NCBI GenBank assembly: GCA_905236685.1
Contig: CAJOPD010000040.1
Span: 1-10,553 of the forward strand
Length of the DNA: 10,553 nucleotides
Direction of reading: 5' to 3'
DNA from: an uncultured Clostridia bacterium
Lineage (GTDB): Bacteria; Bacillota; Clostridia; UBA1381
Shown in pieces: positions 1-6,638 of the stretch (position 1 is its first letter; each line of letters begins with the position of its first letter). Both the position numbers and the translations under genes were made by a program. Below the pieces are notes generated by a model, which was not told the origin of the DNA, did no database searches, and saw only the letters and a list, made by a program, of their open reading frames with translations.

Positions 1-21
1 ATCCTTTCGAACGGATCGGGA

Positions 22-72
22 ATCAAATTTCTAAAATTATATCAAAGCGGCGATCAAATGTCAATCAAAGCG
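22..72. repeat. ATCAAA direct repeats in the leftward promoter
   Basis: ATCAAA occurs at 22-27, 41-46, 53-58 and 64-69. The copies at 41 and 64 extend to the identical 9-mer ATCAAAGCG. The last three are spaced 12 and 11 bp apart, about one helical turn, and occupy the -35/-10 region of the promoter at 36-64. This is the geometry of a direct-repeat operator such as those bound by response regulators. The regulator is unknown, and chance cannot be excluded in AT-rich DNA. Confidence 0.35.
36..64 (-). promoter_or_regulatory. Consensus sigma-A promoter reading out of the left edge
   Basis: Read leftward, a perfect -35 (TTGACA, complement of 59-64) and a perfect -10 (TATAAT, complement of 36-41) are separated by 17 bp. 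Transcription would start near position 29. An AAAGGAT-like Shine-Dalgarno at 1-8 suggests that the coding sequence begins just outside the window. The promoter lies entirely outside the insertion sequence, so it belongs to the host gene to the left. The function of that gene cannot be seen. Confidence 0.7.
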
Positions 73-78
73 CCATGA

Positions 79-92
79 TTTGAGTTTCCCCA
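79..92 (+). repeat. Left terminal inverted repeat of the IS4-family element
   Basis: TTTGAGTTTCCCCA here is the exact reverse complement of 1518-1531. It lies 6 bp beyond the transposase stop codon (98-100), so this is the transposase 3' end of the element. Confidence 0.8.
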
Positions 93-97
93 TTTTT

Positions 98-1366
98 TCA
101 GCACCAACCGAAGTCATCCATTGGGAATAGCGACATTTGCAAGGATTTTGGTTTTATGCGCAGCATATCGGCTATGCCTTGCTTGCATTTGGAGAGTACT
201 GTAAAGAGACCGTCAGCAATGGCATAAAACACGAATTGGTTTGCACCGTATATCCTTTTGGAATGTTCTATTATTTGCATAACAGTGATTCTTTCATCAC
301 TTTTTTCGCTGATAAATCCGACATATCCAACGGCTATGGTAAGCAATAAGTCAAGATTTCGAATCGATTTCAAAGAACGCACTCTTAAATTCTCATAGCC
401 GAACTGCTGTTTCTTGAATCGATAGTATTCCTCTATTCTCCAACGCATAAGGTAAACCTTTACTACCGCTACGCTGATCCTGTTGTCTTGGCTTTGCAGG
501 TTGGTGATCAGCAACATCGGCTCTTTCCCAAAACCATAGCATACGACTAAGTTTAATTCGGTCTTGGGACTCACAGCAAGTTTGATCGGTATAATGGATA
601 TTTTACAGTCTGCATTCGCTCCGTTCTTTTTCCTGAATTTCAAGCTGTATTTTCCCTTAAACCTATGTGCGAGCGCTAATATATTGATTCGTTCGCCTTT
701 GTACAGTACATCTCTGTTCTTCTTTGCACGAATGACGAATTTTTCATTATGCTTTATTAAATAATCGTAGTATCGGTTGTTGTCATAGCCTCGGTCAAAG
801 GCCCGAATATTATTGCGCTCAAAATGGTTGCTTAAAAACTCTAACCCTTGCAGCGTTTCTTCATCTTCGCTTACAAATCCATCTTCCAATGCAGAATATA
901 TCCTCGTATATACCAGAATGGGCATTTTCTTCTTAGGGGTCAGGGCACTGATCCCCAAGGTATGATATCCAAGCTTATATTCTCCTGTGCTACCGTCACG
1001 AACAGTAGCGATGCTTTACATTTTAGTGGTATATTCTTTGGTAATGTCACTTCCGTCTATGATCAGGATAGTATCATCATTGATCTGAGATTTGACGGAT
1101 TTCAAGTAGTTCTCAAATAGTTCTTTTTCGTTGTCAAATTCTTTAAGATTTCTTGAAAGGCGGTCGATCGTCTTTTTAACCGAGGTTCTTTCATCCAGTT
1201 TTCTGCTGATCTCCGACAGCATACAGCTTTGACTGCTTAATATGCCGTAAATCATATTGGATACAAACTTAAATTGAGGTCTGGTGAGATTTTTTGAAAT
1301 TTTTTCGGAAAATCTCAAAATTCCTCTTTTCAAATTGTGGTTTAATGTGTTAATATAATTATACAT
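98..1366 (-). pseudogene. IS4-family DDE transposase interrupted by an in-frame TAA
   Basis: Two open stretches (1016-1366, 116 residues, and 98-958) are in the same frame. They are separated only by a TAA at 1016-1018 and 19 sense codons whose translation (GYHTL just before the second stretch) continues the family alignment. The repaired protein would be 422 residues, a normal IS4-family length. The catalytic residues are all present: first Asp in IIDGSD (residue 104), second Asp in AFDRGYD (about 191), and Glu in the Y-L-M-R-W-R-I-E segment (about 312). The YREK spacing 2-3-6 is exact. The break falls about a dozen residues after the first catalytic Asp, so neither half should be active alone. 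One base change, for example GAA to TAA, would explain it. The start ATG at 1364-1366 follows AAAGGAG. Readthrough or a sequencing error are alternatives. Confidence 0.85.
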
Positions 1367-1405
1367 AATGCAATAGCTCCTTTCGGTGTTTTTTTGTGCA
1401 ATTAA

Positions 1406-1434
1406 ATTATACCATATTAGGAGTAATATTGCAA
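1406..1434 (-). promoter_or_regulatory. Transposase promoter
   Basis: On the minus strand, TTGCAA (1429-1434) and TATAAT (1406-1411) are separated by 17 bp, about 40 bp before the transposase start and inside the element. The -35 sits in a small palindrome, ATATTGCAATAT. This gives the element its own promoter rather than relying on the gpsA operon. Confidence 0.65.
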
Positions 1435-1517
1435 TATTTTTTTGTCAAAATTTCAATTCTAAATTCCTCGTTTTCCCTGTATTCATGCGCCTTTCTAAGG
1501 TGACGATTCTCATTTTT

Positions 1518-1531
1518 TGGGGAAACTCAAA
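1518..1531 (-). repeat. Right terminal inverted repeat of the IS4-family element
   Basis: Complement of TTTGAGTTTCCCCA, identical to 79-92 in inverse orientation. It begins 6 bp past the gpsA stop codon (1538-1540). Confidence 0.8.
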
Positions 1532-1537
1532 AAATCT

Positions 1538-2530
1538 CTAATTTAATTCAGACTTTAAGTCGCGGCTCATAAGCGATTTTACCGCGTCCTTTGCGGACTT
1601 ATCTTCAAATAAAATCTTGTATGCCTGTTCGGTTATCGGCATAGAAACGCCGTATTTTTGCGACAGGGCATATGCCGCCTTTGCGGTATTAACGCCTTCT
1701 ACAACCATATGCACCTCTTTGAGAGTGTCGGAAAGGGAAGCGCCCTTGCCCAAAAGTATGCCCGCGCGGTGATTTCGCGAGTGCATACTGGTGCAGGTCA
1801 CGATAAGGTCGCCTATTCCCGAAAGTCCGGAAAAGGTGTCCTCTTTTGCGCCCATAGCAACACCGAGCCGCTTTATTTCGGCAATTCCGCGTGTCATAAG
1901 CGCCGCGCGCGTGTTATCGCCGTAGCCTATCCCGTCCGAAATTCCTGCACAGAGAGCGATTACATTTTTAATCGCACCGCCAAGCTCTACACCGATAATA
2001 TCATCTGTTGTGTAAACGCGGAAAAAGTCGCAGTTAAAAATGCCCTGTATATATTTTGCAATATTTTCATCGTCTGATGCGACAACATTTACGGTGGGAA
2101 GACCGATGCTGACTTCTTCTGCGTGCGAAGGACCGCTCATAACCGCAATTTTTGCGTTTGGAAGTTCCTCGCGGTATACCGCGGATAGCGTTAAAAGTGT
2201 TTCATCTTCAAGACCTTTTGAAAGATTTACGAGCACTTGCCCGTCTTTAACGCATTTTGAAAGCTGTTTTGCGGTAGAACGGGTCGCAATACTCGGCGCT
2301 ACCGTTACAATGAGGTCAGCACCATTTACACAAAAAGCCATATCGTGCGAGCAGATTATATTATCGGGAAAATGCTTGCCCGGAAGAACATCTTTGTTTT
2401 CGCGGTCAGCAGAGAGCCTGTCTGTTTCCTCCTGCTGCCAGCTCCAAAGATATACATCATACCCCTTATTTGCAAGCAAAATCGCCGCTGCACAGCCCCA
2501 GCTGCCCGAGCCAATAACTGCAATTTTCAT
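1538..2530 (-). CDS. gpsA: NAD(P)-dependent glycerol-3-phosphate dehydrogenase GpsA
   Basis: GpsA reduces dihydroxyacetone phosphate to sn-glycerol-3-phosphate, the backbone precursor of phospholipids, in the cytosol. The 330-residue protein has the family's usual length. It opens with MKIAVIGSGSWG, the N-terminal Rossmann dinucleotide-binding loop (G7, G9, G12). Further family motifs follow: LSKGLE, MSGPSHAEE, and the catalytic-lysine segment GGAIKNVIALCAGISDG in the helical C-terminal domain. The open frame extends upstream, but the ATG at 2528-2530 is preceded by GAGGAGG and the extension only overlaps the plsY 3' end, so the shorter start is chosen. The start lies one base after the plsY stop, giving tight coupling with the enzyme that uses its product. 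An insertion sequence begins 6 bp downstream, but the C-terminal motif (SLMSRDLKSE) looks intact. Confidence 0.97.
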   Translation of the reverse strand: MKIAVIGSGSWGCAAAILLANKGYDVYLWSWQQEETDRLSADRENKDVLPGKHFPDNIICSHDMAFCVNGADLIVTVAPSIATRSTAKQLSKCVKDGQVLVNLSKGLEDETLLTLSAVYREELPNAKIAVMSGPSHAEEVSIGLPTVNVVASDDENIAKYIQGIFNCDFFRVYTTDDIIGVELGGAIKNVIALCAGISDGIGYGDNTRAALMTRGIAEIKRLGVAMGAKEDTFSGLSGIGDLIVTCTSMHSRNHRAGILLGKGASLSDTLKEVHMVVEGVNTAKAAYALSQKYGVSMPITEQAYKILFEDKSAKDAVKSLMSRDLKSELN

Positions 2531-2531
2531 T

Positions 2532-3281
2532 TTATTCCTCCTCAAAATCTTCCTCTGAAACTTCCTCGCCTTCATCTTCGTCATCTTCGTCGCTGTCGTC
2601 AGGCTTTTTGGCAAAAAGCTTGTTTTCAGTGCCGTTTTTCAGGCGCCTGATATTTGCGTGATGTTTTATAATAAGTAAAAATGCAAGGAAAAATGCCATT
2701 ATTAAGTAAACCGCGTTTTCTGTGATACTTTCCTTGCCTGCGAGTATGTATGTAAGAACAATAAATGGGTAAACGATAGCGGCGGTGACTGAGCCTAAGG
2801 ATACATAGCGTGAGAAAATCATTACCAAAAGCGCGATAGCAAGAACAATAAGCCCAATCTGCCAGTTCAGCGCAAGGATAACGCCAAGGCTTGTGGAAAC
2901 GCCTTTTCCGCCGCGGAAGCCGAACCAAAGCGGAAAATCGTGTCCCAAAACAACAAATATGCCCGATATGTATTTTAAGTTTTCAAAAAGGTAGATACTT
3001 TCAAAATCGGACATAGGATAGCTTTTAAAATATGCGCCGAACGCAATATCAAGCCAGCTTGCCAGAAGCACAATCAAAGCACCCTTTAAAACATCGCAGA
3101 TAAGCGTAAGTACGGCAATCCCTTTGCCGTAGGTGCGGAGCATATTTGTTGCGCCCGCATTTCCCGAGCCCGAGTCCCTTACATCTTCTCCGTAAATGCT
3201 TTTAGAAAGAATTACGGAAGTATTTATACTCCCTGTAATATAAGCTAAAAAAGCAATCAGCACCGTAATCACAGTAAACAT
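2532..3281 (-). CDS. plsY: Acyl-phosphate:glycerol-3-phosphate acyltransferase PlsY
   Basis: PlsY transfers an acyl group from acyl-phosphate (made by PlsX) to glycerol-3-phosphate, giving lysophosphatidic acid. It is an integral membrane protein. The three family motifs are visible: SGSGNAGATN (37-46) followed by MLRTYGK, GHDFPLWFGFRGGKGVST (113-130), and KHHANIRRLKNG near residue 210. Several hydrophobic segments surround them. At 249 residues it is longer than typical PlsY (about 200), because of a tail of about 22 residues (228-249) made almost only of Asp, Glu and Ser. The start ATG is preceded by GAGGTGATGAG, 16 bp after the der stop. gpsA, encoding the enzyme that supplies its substrate, follows after one base, so the two lipid genes are probably co-translated. 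Confidence 0.96.
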   Translation of the reverse strand: MFTVITVLIAFLAYITGSINTSVILSKSIYGEDVRDSGSGNAGATNMLRTYGKGIAVLTLICDVLKGALIVLLASWLDIAFGAYFKSYPMSDFESIYLFENLKYISGIFVVLGHDFPLWFGFRGGKGVSTSLGVILALNWQIGLIVLAIALLVMIFSRYVSLGSVTAAIVYPFIVLTYILAGKESITENAVYLIMAFFLAFLLIIKHHANIRRLKNGTENKLFAKKPDDSDEDDEDEGEEVSEEDFEEE

Positions 3282-3297
3282 CTCATCACCTCGTTAA

Positions 3298-4623
3298 TTA
3301 TTGTTCCTTTTCGCCCTTTTCCCGCAGGATAAAGTGTATCGGCGTTCCCGCAAAGCCGAAGGCGGCACGGATTTGATTTTCGATAAACCTAAGGTATGAA
3401 TAATGGAATAAATCCTTTGAATTGCAGAACAGCACAAAGGTCGGCGGCTCTGCAGAACTCTGCGTTCCGTAGTACAGTTTAAGGCGCTTGCCCTTGTCTG
3501 AGGGCGGCTGCTGCTTTGATACGGCGTCGGACAGAATGTCGTTAAGCATACCTGTTGAAACTCTGCGCTTGTGCTCGGTATTTGCAAGCTTTACCTCCTC
3601 TAAGAGCTTGTCAAGCCGCTGTCCTGTTTTTGCGGAGATAAATACAACGGGAGCATAGGACATAAACGCAAATCCCTCCTGTACCCGCAGCTTAAAGGAA
3701 TTCAAGGTTTTGCTGTCCTTTTCAATAGTATCCCATTTATTCACGGCGATAATGCACGCCTTTCCCTTTTCGTGCGCGTATCCCGCAATTTTTGTATCCT
3801 GCTCGGTAACGCCTTCCTGGGCGTCAAGCATAATTATACATACATCGCTGCGGTCAACTGCCGCAAGGGCGCGCACAACGCTGTAATGCTCGATATTTTC
3901 GTCGATTTTTTTACGCTTGCGCATACCTGCCGTGTCTATGAAAAGGAATTTGTCGCCGTTTTTTTCATAATGCGAATCTATCGCGTCACGGGTGGTGCCC
4001 GCTATGTTTGAAACAATAACGCGCTCCTCGCCCAAAAGCTTGTTTATAAGGCTTGATTTTCCCGCGTTCGGACGCCCTATTACCGCAACCTTGATTTCAT
4101 CTTCATCTTCCTCAGTATCACATTCGGGCGGAAAATGCTTGCACACTTCGTCCAAAAGGTCTCCGACGCCTAATCCGTGCGTTGAGGAAATCGCGATAGG
4201 GTCGCCCATACCCAAGTTATAAAACTCATAAAACGCCATTGGCGGCTCGCCTATGCTGTCGGCTTTGTTTACGGCAAGAACGGTATGCTTTTTCGCTTTT
4301 TGCAGCATTGAAGCAATTTCCAAATCGTTTGCGGTAACTCCGTCCCAGACATTGACCATAAAAATCACAACATCAGCCATATCAATCGCAAGCTCGGCTT
4401 GCAGACGCATTTTTGCTAAAATTTCGTCCTTTGATTTCGGCTCAATTCCGCCCGTATCGATTAAAATAAAATTCTTTGAAAGCCACGAACAATCGGCAAA
4501 AATTCTGTCACGGGTAACACCGGGGGTGTCCTCGACAATGCTTATGCGTCCGCCCGAAATTTTATTAAAAAGCGTTGATTTTCCGACATTCGGTCTTCCG
4601 ACAATGGCAACAACTGGTTTCAT
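3298..4623 (-). CDS. der: Ribosome-assembly GTPase Der (EngA)
   Basis: Der has two tandem GTPase domains and is required for maturation of the 50S ribosomal subunit. In domain 1, the P loop GRPNVGKST is at 9-17, the G2 region DTPGVTRD at 32-39, DTGG at 56-59 and NKAD at 119-122. An acidic linker (about 167-176) leads to domain 2: GRPNAGKSS at 183-191, DTAG at 230-233 followed by MRKR, and NKWD at 296-299. The remaining ~90 residues correspond to the KH-like RNA-binding domain. Length 441 is standard. The ATG at 4621-4623 follows AAGGAG. The gene starts 10 bp after the DUF512 stop and ends 16 bp before plsY, so it is in one operon with both. Confidence 0.97.
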   Translation of the reverse strand: MKPVVAIVGRPNVGKSTLFNKISGGRISIVEDTPGVTRDRIFADCSWLSKNFILIDTGGIEPKSKDEILAKMRLQAELAIDMADVVIFMVNVWDGVTANDLEIASMLQKAKKHTVLAVNKADSIGEPPMAFYEFYNLGMGDPIAISSTHGLGVGDLLDEVCKHFPPECDTEEDEDEIKVAVIGRPNAGKSSLINKLLGEERVIVSNIAGTTRDAIDSHYEKNGDKFLFIDTAGMRKRKKIDENIEHYSVVRALAAVDRSDVCIIMLDAQEGVTEQDTKIAGYAHEKGKACIIAVNKWDTIEKDSKTLNSFKLRVQEGFAFMSYAPVVFISAKTGQRLDKLLEEVKLANTEHKRRVSTGMLNDILSDAVSKQQPPSDKGKRLKLYYGTQSSAEPPTFVLFCNSKDLFHYSYLRFIENQIRAAFGFAGTPIHFILREKGEKEQ

Positions 4624-4633
4624 TTTTTTCTCC

Positions 4634-5956
4634 TTAAAATTCCAACTGTGTATCTAAAATATTTTCTATAAATGCATATCCGTCATTTTGAGTGGGGGTG
4701 ATTTTTACACCAAGTTTTTCGGATAACTCGGAAAGGGACATATCGTCCAAAAAGACATCGTCGCCGTTTCGTAACATACATTCGGTTATAAAAAGCTCGT
4801 CAAATCCCGAGGCATCGGGAAGAGCACGCAGAATATCGCTTGCCGTAACCAGTCCCGAAACGGTCACTCCGCCGCCGAAAAACTCGTTTTTTACGGGGAA
4901 TACGGTGATTTTAAGTCCATCACAAACGGCGGTAAGCCTGTCCGCTAAGGACTTTATGAAATCATACGCAATTTCACCCGTTGCAACTGCGACATTACGC
5001 GGATATTTTTGCGGCTTTATGAGAGTGATTGCCTCATCAAACTCCTCCTGCATAGAGGCGATAAGCCCTACGCCGTTTTCAATCTGCGGAAATCCGTCAT
5101 ATTCGCTTGCCTTCGGTATAGGGAGTTTGGCGTTTATATAAAACTCATCTGCGGCATATATAAGGTTAATGCCATACTTTTTCCTGAACTTTTTCTGATA
5201 TCCTTCAATCTGCCGCACAGTTTCCAAAGAGGAACGGGGATTAAAGGGCGTAATATCGCAAAGCCCTTCACGGCATTTGGTAAGCCCCACAGGCACAATA
5301 GAACAGCTCATAACATACGGATAAAGCGATTCCAAATCGCATATGGTGCGGTCAAGCTCCTCTTTGTCGTTGTAATCGGGACAAAGCACTATCTGGCAGT
5401 TCATAGAAATTCCGTGCGCCGCAAGCATTTTCATAGTATCAAACAGCGTTGCGGCATTAGGATTTTTGAGCATTTTTACGCGAAGTTTTGGGTTTGTTGT
5501 ATGCACCGAAATATTTATCGGTGAAATGTGCATTGAAACTATGCGCGAAAGCTCCTCGTCCGATACATTTGTAAGGGTAACATAATTACCTTGCAAAAAG
5601 GAGAGCCGCGTATCGTCGTCTTTAAAATAAACGGTTTCGCGCATACCCTTGGGGAGCTGGTCGATAAAGCAAAAAATGCACTTGTTTTTGCAGGATTTAG
5701 CCTCATCTATAAGAGCCTCGGAAAATTCAATTCCCAAATCCTCATAATCGCTTTCAATCGTAATGATTTCGGTGCTTCCGTCCGCCTTCAATACTTCCAG
5801 AACAACCTCCGCGTCAGACGCTAAATAACGGTACTCCAAAATATCGTGGATTTCGTGTCCGTTCACCTTCAAAATCCTGTCTTTCGGCGAAAGCCCTGCG
5901 CGATTTGCAAGAGAGTTCGGCGCAACATATGAAATTTCGGTATTCCTTTTTTGCAT
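4634..5956 (-). CDS. PDZ-like/radical SAM protein with DUF512 domain
   Basis: This is a member of the DUF512 (NifB/MoaA-like) family, uncharacterised but common in Clostridia and typically next to der. An N-terminal PDZ-like segment (about 5-65; PNSLANRAGL, DRILKVNG) is followed by a radical-SAM-like core starting with Cys89-x3-Cys93-x2-Cys96 in the motif CKNKCIFCFIDQLP. This spacing can ligate a 4Fe-4S cluster and use S-adenosylmethionine. The DUF512 region occupies the C-terminal half. The 440-residue length is normal. An in-frame TTG six codons upstream exists, but the ATG at 5954-5956 is preceded at good distance by GGGGAG and is preferred. It is the first gene of the operon with der, plsY and gpsA. 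The reaction and substrate are unknown; the neighbourhood suggests a link to translation or envelope synthesis, which is inference. Confidence 0.92.
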   Translation of the reverse strand: MQKRNTEISYVAPNSLANRAGLSPKDRILKVNGHEIHDILEYRYLASDAEVVLEVLKADGSTEIITIESDYEDLGIEFSEALIDEAKSCKNKCIFCFIDQLPKGMRETVYFKDDDTRLSFLQGNYVTLTNVSDEELSRIVSMHISPINISVHTTNPKLRVKMLKNPNAATLFDTMKMLAAHGISMNCQIVLCPDYNDKEELDRTICDLESLYPYVMSCSIVPVGLTKCREGLCDITPFNPRSSLETVRQIEGYQKKFRKKYGINLIYAADEFYINAKLPIPKASEYDGFPQIENGVGLIASMQEEFDEAITLIKPQKYPRNVAVATGEIAYDFIKSLADRLTAVCDGLKITVFPVKNEFFGGGVTVSGLVTASDILRALPDASGFDELFITECMLRNGDDVFLDDMSLSELSEKLGVKITPTQNDGYAFIENILDTQLEF

Positions 5957-6006
5957 AAAAAACTCCCCGCACAAGTATTTTTAACAAAATTACTCCAACA
6001 TAAAAC

Positions 6007-6035
6007 ATTATACACAAAAATACCCCGTTTGTCAA
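6007..6035 (-). promoter_or_regulatory. Promoter of the DUF512-der-plsY-gpsA operon
   Basis: Read leftward, TTGACA (complement of 6030-6035), a 17-bp spacer and TATAAT (complement of 6007-6012) form a perfect sigma-A consensus, about 50 bp before the DUF512 start codon. With only 10-, 16- and 1-bp gaps between the four genes and no internal terminator seen, it should drive the whole operon. Confidence 0.85.
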
Positions 6036-6057
6036 AAGATATATAATATTTCAGCAC

Positions 6058-6085
6058 TTGAAAAAGAAAAAAATTGTGATATAAT
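6058..6085 (+). promoter_or_regulatory. Promoter of the DUF5662-MATE transcription unit
   Basis: TTGAAA at 6058-6063 and TATAAT at 6080-6085 are separated by 16 bp, about 28 bp before the DUF5662 start. It is back to back with the leftward operon promoter; the two -35 boxes are 22 bp apart. Confidence 0.75.
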
Positions 6086-6113
6086 AAAAAAATCAAATGC
6101 AGGGAGAATAAAA

Positions 6114-6638
6114 ATGAAGGTTTTAGAGCATTTTGTGACGATTACAAAGCACAGGCATGAGGTAATAAAAAACTGCAAAAAAGCGGGAATACTTTGGCAG
6201 GGGCTTTTTCACGATTTGTCAAAATATATGCCGAGGGAATTCTGGCTTGGCGCAAAATATTATCAGGGCAATAAAAGCCCAAATGTTGGCGAACGGCTTG
6301 AAAAGGGCTATTCGGACGCGTGGATGCATCATAAGGGCAGGAATAAACACCATTTTGAATATTGGACGGACTACCGTCCCGAAACCCGTGAATACGGCCC
6401 CGTTAAAATGCCGATAAAATATGTAAAGGAAATGTTTTGCGACAGGGTTGCGGCAAGCCGTATATATAGGGGCAAGGATTACAGCGACGCATATCCGCTT
6501 GAATACTTTTTGGGCGGAAAGGGCAAAAGAATAATCGACAGCGAAACATCGGATTTGCTTGAAGAATGGCTTACTATGCTTAAAGAAAAGGGCGAAAAGG
6601 AAACTTTTGCCCATATACGAAAGGTTGATAATTATTAA
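6114..6638 (+). CDS. DUF5662 family protein
   Basis: I recognise this 174-residue protein as a DUF5662 member, a small soluble family found in Firmicutes with no assigned activity. Visible conserved features are a His-rich pattern: KHRHEV (about 13-18), FHDLSKYMPREF (about 33-44), a WMHHKGRNKHHFEYW segment (about 70-84), and a KEMFCDRVAASRIY helix. The HD and HHxGxNxHHxEYW arrangement resembles a metal-binding, HD-like fold, but that is inference. There is no signal peptide or membrane segment. The ATG is preceded by AGGGAG at normal spacing. The 3' end overlaps or abuts the MATE transporter gene, so the two are probably translated from one message. Confidence 0.85.
   Translation: MKVLEHFVTITKHRHEVIKNCKKAGILWQGLFHDLSKYMPREFWLGAKYYQGNKSPNVGERLEKGYSDAWMHHKGRNKHHFEYWTDYRPETREYGPVKMPIKYVKEMFCDRVAASRIYRGKDYSDAYPLEYFLGGKGKRIIDSETSDLLEEWLTMLKEKGEKETFAHIRKVDNY

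Larger units (their letters stand above)
79..1531 (-). mobile_element. IS4-family insertion sequence with nonsense-disrupted transposase
   Basis: The element is bounded by a perfect 14-bp inverted repeat, TTTGAGTTTCCCCA at 79-92 and its complement at 1518-1531, giving about 1453 bp. It carries one transposase reading frame on the minus strand (98-1366) with its own promoter (1406-1434). The Y-(2)-R-(3)-E-(6)-K signature of the transposase places it in the IS4 family. No matching target-site duplication is obvious directly outside the repeats (left flank ends CGCCATGA, right flank begins AAATCTCT). The true ends may therefore lie a few bases away, or the duplication has decayed. The element sits between the gpsA stop and the promoter of the next leftward gene. 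Confidence 0.85.

Noticed and set aside
1..78. Short open plus-strand frames ending at TGA 76-78 or 81-83, possible C-termini of a gene entering from the left
   Set aside because: The same bases contain a perfect leftward promoter with phased repeats and a ribosome-site-like AAAGGAT, so this is better read as an upstream region of a leftward gene.
98..958. A separate 286-residue transposase starting at TTG
   Set aside because: It is in the same frame as the upstream part and the intervening codons continue the family alignment, so it is the rest of one interrupted gene.
2040..2558. A 172-codon plus-strand frame, and similar long plus-strand frames over gpsA, der and the DUF512 gene
   Set aside because: They are mirror frames of well-supported genes with low-complexity Ser-rich translations and no ribosome binding sites.
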